Shown: piece by piece, positions 6,510-8,826 of the stretch
How the letters are laid out: each line of letters opens with the position of its first letter
How positions within the stretch are numbered: position 1 is the stretch's first letter
Assembly (NCBI GenBank): GCA_913773715.1
Contig: CAJYHD010000231.1
Coordinates: 1-8,826, forward strand
Reading direction: 5' to 3'
From: an uncultured Sphingobium sp.
GTDB lineage: Bacteria; Pseudomonadota; Alphaproteobacteria; Sphingomonadales; Sphingomonadaceae
Length of the DNA stretch: 8,826 nucleotides
Notes under the pieces: generated by a model
Seen by the model: only the letters and a program-made list of their open reading frames with translations
Databases searched by the model: none
What the model was told of the DNA's origin: nothing
Program-made: the position numbers and the translations under genes

Positions 6510-6989
6510 TCAGAAGGCCATCCAGACCGGTGTGACGTCGACGACGAGCCAGCCGTCCGCTGTGTCGGCGATGTCATTGATAACGAGATCCTCCACGCCG
6601 GCCTTCGGATCGGCAAGATGCCGGAGCGGATGCCCCACCAGACCAACGGTCGCGGTCGCAGGGATTTTTCCGGGACACGAAAAAAGGCATCGTCGCGGTG
6701 ACAGCTCGCGGTACAGCCACGATGGTGCAGCGTCGATCTGCTGCTCGATGCTGATGAGCAGATAACGCGATCGGCGCGCAATCTGAACAACGAGGACTCC
6801 GGTCGCCTCCTCGATGCGACGCAGCAGGTCATGGCCCTTGCGCAGCATCGCACTCGATTTACTGAGCACGAGGTCGTCGATCGCGCGGTCGATTTCGTTG
6901 GGAGTGAGGGCCGCCCGCTGGAGCAAAGTTAGGGCGGGACGCGAGACATGGCGCGTCATTGGGGCACGCGGCGAGATATGATCAGTCAT
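6510..6989 (-). CDS. Hypothetical protein, 159 residues
   Basis: I do not recognise this protein. The N-terminal half is predicted helical (LTLLQRAAL, EIDRAIDDLVL, LLRRIEEATG), and the C-terminal half looks strand-rich (ATATVGLVGHP, DLVINDIAD, GWLVVDVTPV). Cys101 and Cys105 form a lone C-x3-C pair. The start at 6989 has a GGAA about 5 nt upstream; Met11 (6959) has no ribosome site. The stop lies 72 bp before the next gene on the same strand, so the two may be cotranscribed. Base composition and the internal absence of stops make it a real gene more likely than not. Overlapping frames on both strands are shorter or less protein-like. Confidence 0.68.
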   Translation of the reverse strand: MTDHISPRAPMTRHVSRPALTLLQRAALTPNEIDRAIDDLVLSKSSAMLRKGHDLLRRIEEATGVLVVQIARRSRYLLISIEQQIDAAPSWLYRELSPRRCLFSCPGKIPATATVGLVGHPLRHLADPKAGVEDLVINDIADTADGWLVVDVTPVWMAF

Positions 6990-7272
6990 TGTTGTTCCGA
7001 TCGGCCCGTATCGGCAAAGGCCGAGATTGCCTGACGGAGACGCTCATCAGCGTGTCGGGAGCATGCATGAGAATGGGCTAACGCCCAGGCCCCGCGGGAA
7101 CAAGGCGACGGCGCTCAAACCGGAGAGACGTCGACCATCGGATCGCGGTCGCTGCACTGCTGTGCACGGGCGGCGCAGAGGGATATTATGCCACCATGGA
7201 GCCACGCGCGAAACCCATTGTTGCGGTGCCGCCGGAGGACGAACAGGAGAAACGGATCTGACGTCGTCAGCG
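6990..7272. other. Stretch without a recognisable gene
   Basis: No reading frame here looks like a family I know; several are open only because of GC richness. It contains ATCGGC repeated at 10-bp spacing (7000-7005 and 7010-7015) just upstream of the 159-residue gene, a possible minor operator, and a 13-bp palindrome CTGACGTCGTCAG at 7258-7270. It probably represents debris downstream of the truncated IS110-type gene. Confidence 0.5.
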
Positions 7273-7401
7273 TCATGCCGCGTAGGAGCGACGCCAGCTT
7301 TGCGGCGGCGAGGTCACCAGCCACGTAGACCGACTGAGTTCAAGCGAAACAATGATCGCGTTCAGCTGTGTGCTGACCGCAGCTGCAGGCGCCATGGACA
7401 T
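7273..7401 (-). pseudogene. IS110-family transposase, N-terminal fragment
   Basis: The minus-strand frame from the ATG at 7401 (alternative ATG at 7395) reads MSMAPAAAVSTQLN, then IIVSLELSRSTWLVTS, the N-terminus I associate with IS110-type transposases, where the first strand carries the DEDD-type RuvC-like catalytic acid region. After about 31 residues the match breaks off (PPQSWRRSYAA), and the frame ends at a TGA at 7275-7273. A full transposase would have well over 300 residues, so this is a dead stub. A GGAGG 7 nt upstream of the ATG is intact. The rest of the element is not seen in the window. Confidence 0.65.
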
Positions 7402-7482
7402 CGAGAAGCCTCCACCAGAGAATAGCGAGCGGCCAGTCTATCCCCTTCGGCACTGTCCCGCGCCCATGGTATCTACTCATAA

Positions 7483-7514
7483 GTTGGAGCCTCCGCGAAA
7501 CCCGGGGCGCTTCA
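7483..7514 (-). repeat. IS3-like terminal sequence, inverted relative to that at 1559-1590
   Basis: Read on the minus strand this 32-bp stretch begins TGAAGCGCCCCGGGTTT and ends GGAGGCTCCAAC. It matches the IS3-type left end at 1559-1590 at 24 of 32 positions without gaps and points the opposite way, as left and right ends of one element would. No transposase of the same family lies next to it; an IS110-type stub does. It may be an orphan IS3 terminus or a terminus reused by another element. Confidence 0.6.
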
Positions 7515-7845
7515 GTCATCGTCGTGATCGACCAAGCGGGCAGAGCGCGCAGGGACGGCATCAATCGTAAGAGGGCAACAGCTGACACTTCATAACGTGC
7601 CGCGATCAAACGCCGCTCGCTGCATCATGGCACAATTTTTTGTAGTGCGAATGTAACTTTGATGCACGCGTCATAGCGTGCTTCCCATAACCCGGGCATG
7701 GATCACGCTTTTTCCGTGTTGTGGTGCCTGCGAGCACCGCCTGCCGATCAGTCCGCCCGTCCGGGTCGTGGCCCGCGCAAGGTCGCGCATGGGGAGAGCC
7801 CGCTTACCGCGCAGGTGGCCCACACCATGCGGCCGGACCCGCGGC
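7515..7845. other. Gene-free leader before the TraK-like gene; candidate oriT region
   Basis: No convincing gene starts here, although the TraK frame stays open upstream to a GTG at 7678. The stretch contains a T-run (ATTTTTTG, 7634-7642) in the least GC-rich part of the window, a perfect 6-bp inverted repeat at 7664-7681, a GGTGC/GCACC hairpin around 7724-7739, and an imperfect inverted pair CGCTTACCGCG (7801-7811) and CGCGTAAGCG (7850-7859). In IncP-type plasmids oriT lies directly upstream of traK, so this is the expected place for an origin of transfer. I see no IncP-type YATCCTGY nick motif in it, so the call is tentative. Confidence 0.3.
7664..7681. repeat. Perfect inverted repeat GCACGC-N6-GCGTGC
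   Basis: Arms at 7664-7669 and 7676-7681, with the 6-nt spacer GTCATA, just after an AT-rich patch. Relaxase recognition sites often carry such a repeat near the nick, and a repressor site is the other common explanation. No T-run follows, so it is not a standard terminator. Confidence 0.4.
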
Positions 7846-8319
7846 ATGTCGCGTAAGCGCTTCCCCATTTCCGAGGTCCAGCGCCACGTCCAGCAAGCGA
7901 GGTCGGACGATCAGGCGTCTCCGCCGCAGCGCGAATGCTCGCTCGCCGACGTCGTACGTGCGCTGTGGTCGGGGATCGATGCCCGGCGCGAGGCCGGGCA
8001 CTCGTTCGAGCGCATCGCGGCGTGGCTCGGATCTCTCGGCTATCCGATCTCGGGCGCGACCCTCTGTGTTTATTGGCACCGCTTCTCGCCCGTCACCGGC
8101 GACGCGGCGGCCGTGGCGGCAGTTCCGCCCAGCGGACAGCCGCCGCCCTCGAGATCGCGCGGCGTTGCTCCGGCCACCGAGGCAGCCTCACCACCGGCGA
8201 CCCCTGCCGCGGCGGCGCCGCCCGCACGAGCACCGATCAAGCCACCCCCGACTCTCGCCGACAATCCACCACCGACAACCTTCTCGAGCAATCGGCGACT
8301 GCCGCGCTCGGAAGCATAA
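7846..8319 (+). CDS. TraK-like conjugal transfer protein (putative oriT-binding)
   Basis: Small basic protein of 157 residues. Residues 32-82 (SLADVVRALWSGIDARREAG, SFERIAAWL, YPISGATLCVYWHRF) have the pattern of the DNA-binding part of RP4 TraK and related accessory proteins: a helix, 'I..L...G..iS..tl..Y..R', then a Pro/Ala-rich tail (here 93-145). In RP4, TraK binds and bends the oriT and assists the relaxase. Support is the pattern plus position: it stands alone after a gene-free leader and is followed after 19 nt by a TraL-like ATPase. The start is uncertain. The ATG at 7846 is where the sequence becomes protein-like, but no good Shine-Dalgarno precedes it. In-frame starts at 7789 (ATG) and 7678 (GTG) would add Arg-rich, unlikely extensions. 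A generic plasmid DNA-binding protein is the alternative. Confidence 0.65.
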   Translation: MSRKRFPISEVQRHVQQARSDDQASPPQRECSLADVVRALWSGIDARREAGHSFERIAAWLGSLGYPISGATLCVYWHRFSPVTGDAAAVAAVPPSGQPPPSRSRGVAPATEAASPPATPAAAAPPARAPIKPPPTLADNPPPTTFSSNRRLPRSEA

Positions 8320-8338
8320 ACCATTTGAGAACGTTCCC

Positions 8339-8826
8339 ATGACCGACAAGCAGGACCACATCGTCACCGAAGCGGACGTCGCAGCCGCAGCGCACCCGAC
8401 CGCGACTGTTATAGGAACCAAGGCGAAGCCCTTTGCTACCAAACCGCCTGGCAGGGCCACCATCGCGGCGCTGACCGACAAGGGCGGTGTCGGCAAGAGC
8501 ACGATCATGCGCGCAACGATCGAGGTCGCTCGCCACCACCTCACCGTGCCAGGCAGCTACCGCGTGCTCGGCATGGATGGCGACAGCGAGAACGGCCAGT
8601 TGGTTTCATTCCTGGGATGCCGTGACACTGATGGCTACCTCATGCCCGAGCAGGATCCCGCAACCGGGATCGATTATTTCGATGCGCGGTCGCCTCGGGA
8701 TCGCGGCGTGCTGCTCGACATGGCCGAGCGCGAGGAGGAGCTGCTGGCGTTCGATCTGCCCGGTGGAGCGCTGTCCGACTTCGCCGAGCTTAACGAGAAC
8801 CTGCGGCCGCGCGACCTGGTCGACAT
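8339..8826 (+). CDS. TraL-like / ParA-superfamily P-loop ATPase, cut off by window edge
   Basis: The first 162 residues of a deviant-Walker-A ATPase. LTDKGGVGKST (residues 45-55) carries the signature Lys48 and Lys53; GMDGDSENGQLVSFL corresponds to the 'DTDP.N.T' strand-and-switch region of TraL/ParA proteins; AFDLPGGALSDF corresponds to Walker B. About 40 residues precede the first strand, more than in RP4 TraL. Its place 19 nt after a TraK-like gene copies the traK-traL order of IncP transfer operons, where TraL is an ATPase of poorly defined role in conjugation. A plasmid-partition ParA is the alternative; no ParB is visible because the window ends. The Shine-Dalgarno is weak (GAGA), so coupling to the preceding gene is possible. 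Confidence 0.8.
   Translation, partial: MTDKQDHIVTEADVAAAAHPTATVIGTKAKPFATKPPGRATIAALTDKGGVGKSTIMRATIEVARHHLTVPGSYRVLGMDGDSENGQLVSFLGCRDTDGYLMPEQDPATGIDYFDARSPRDRGVLLDMAEREEELLAFDLPGGALSDFAELNENLRPRDLVD

Noticed and set aside
7027..7425. Plus-strand open frame of 132 codons across the IS110 remnant
   Set aside because: The translation is Arg/His/Pro/Cys-rich with no recognisable pattern and is antisense to the transposase fragment, which has a family match.
7340..7609. Minus-strand open frame of 89 codons overlapping the IS110 stub
   Set aside because: It spans the IS-end sequence and overlaps the transposase start in another frame. No motif is seen.
8070..8544. Minus-strand open frames opposite the TraK-like and TraL-like genes
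   Set aside because: Low-complexity Gly/Ala/Val translations are the antisense of a Pro/Ala-rich tail; the plus-strand genes carry the recognisable motifs.
1..8826. CRISPR arrays, tRNA or rRNA genes, riboswitches, toxin-antitoxin pairs
   Set aside because: Looked for and not seen: no regularly spaced repeats, no cloverleaf-like conserved TTCGANNC arms in context, and no small paired genes with known antitoxin patterns.

Overview
The window looks like accessory DNA (plasmid or integrated conjugative/mobile island) of a high-GC proteobacterium, most likely an alphaproteobacterium of sphingomonad type. This rests on overall GC richness and codon use, on the style of the IS3- and IS110-family remnants, and on a TraK/TraL-like gene pair at the right end. 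No housekeeping gene or RNA gene is visible, and the taxonomic guess is inference only.

Layout, left to right. (1) Positions 1-1546, minus strand: the N-terminal 515 residues of a HlyB-type type I secretion ABC exporter with a non-proteolytic C39-like domain; its ATPase domain lies beyond the left edge. (2) Positions 1559 to about 1977: a decayed, internally deleted IS3-family insertion sequence whose end lies 12 bp upstream of the exporter start codon. (3) Positions 2138-5633, minus strand: a compact three-gene operon encoding a von Willebrand A (TerY/YegL-like) protein, a PP2C-type phosphatase (YegK/PphC-like) and a Ser/Thr kinase with helix-hairpin-helix and topoisomerase-type zinc-finger modules (YegI-like). 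This is the 'TerY-P' phosphorylation triad arrangement. A TTGACA-N17-TATGTC promoter candidate and an adjacent TATTCGG/CCGAATA inverted repeat sit in front of it. (4) Positions 5748-6989, minus strand: two intact-looking genes of unknown function that read toward the triad. (5) Positions 6990-7514: DNA with no intact gene, holding an IS110-family transposase N-terminal fragment and a second IS3-like terminus. (6) Positions 7515-7845: a gene-free leader with an inverted repeat, then on the plus strand a TraK-like gene and a TraL-like P-loop ATPase running off the right edge; this resembles the oriT-traK-traL order of IncP-type transfer regions.

How it may work together: the vWA protein, phosphatase and kinase probably form one reversible Ser/Thr signalling module. 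The kinase's C-terminal HhH and zinc-finger parts suggest that it senses or docks on nucleic acid. The module and its two unknown upstream genes (about 6 kb) are bounded by two 32-bp IS-end sequences in inverted orientation (24 of 32 positions match) and lie next to conjugation genes. That is consistent with a mobile stress-response or conflict cassette, but function and mobility are inferred, not shown.
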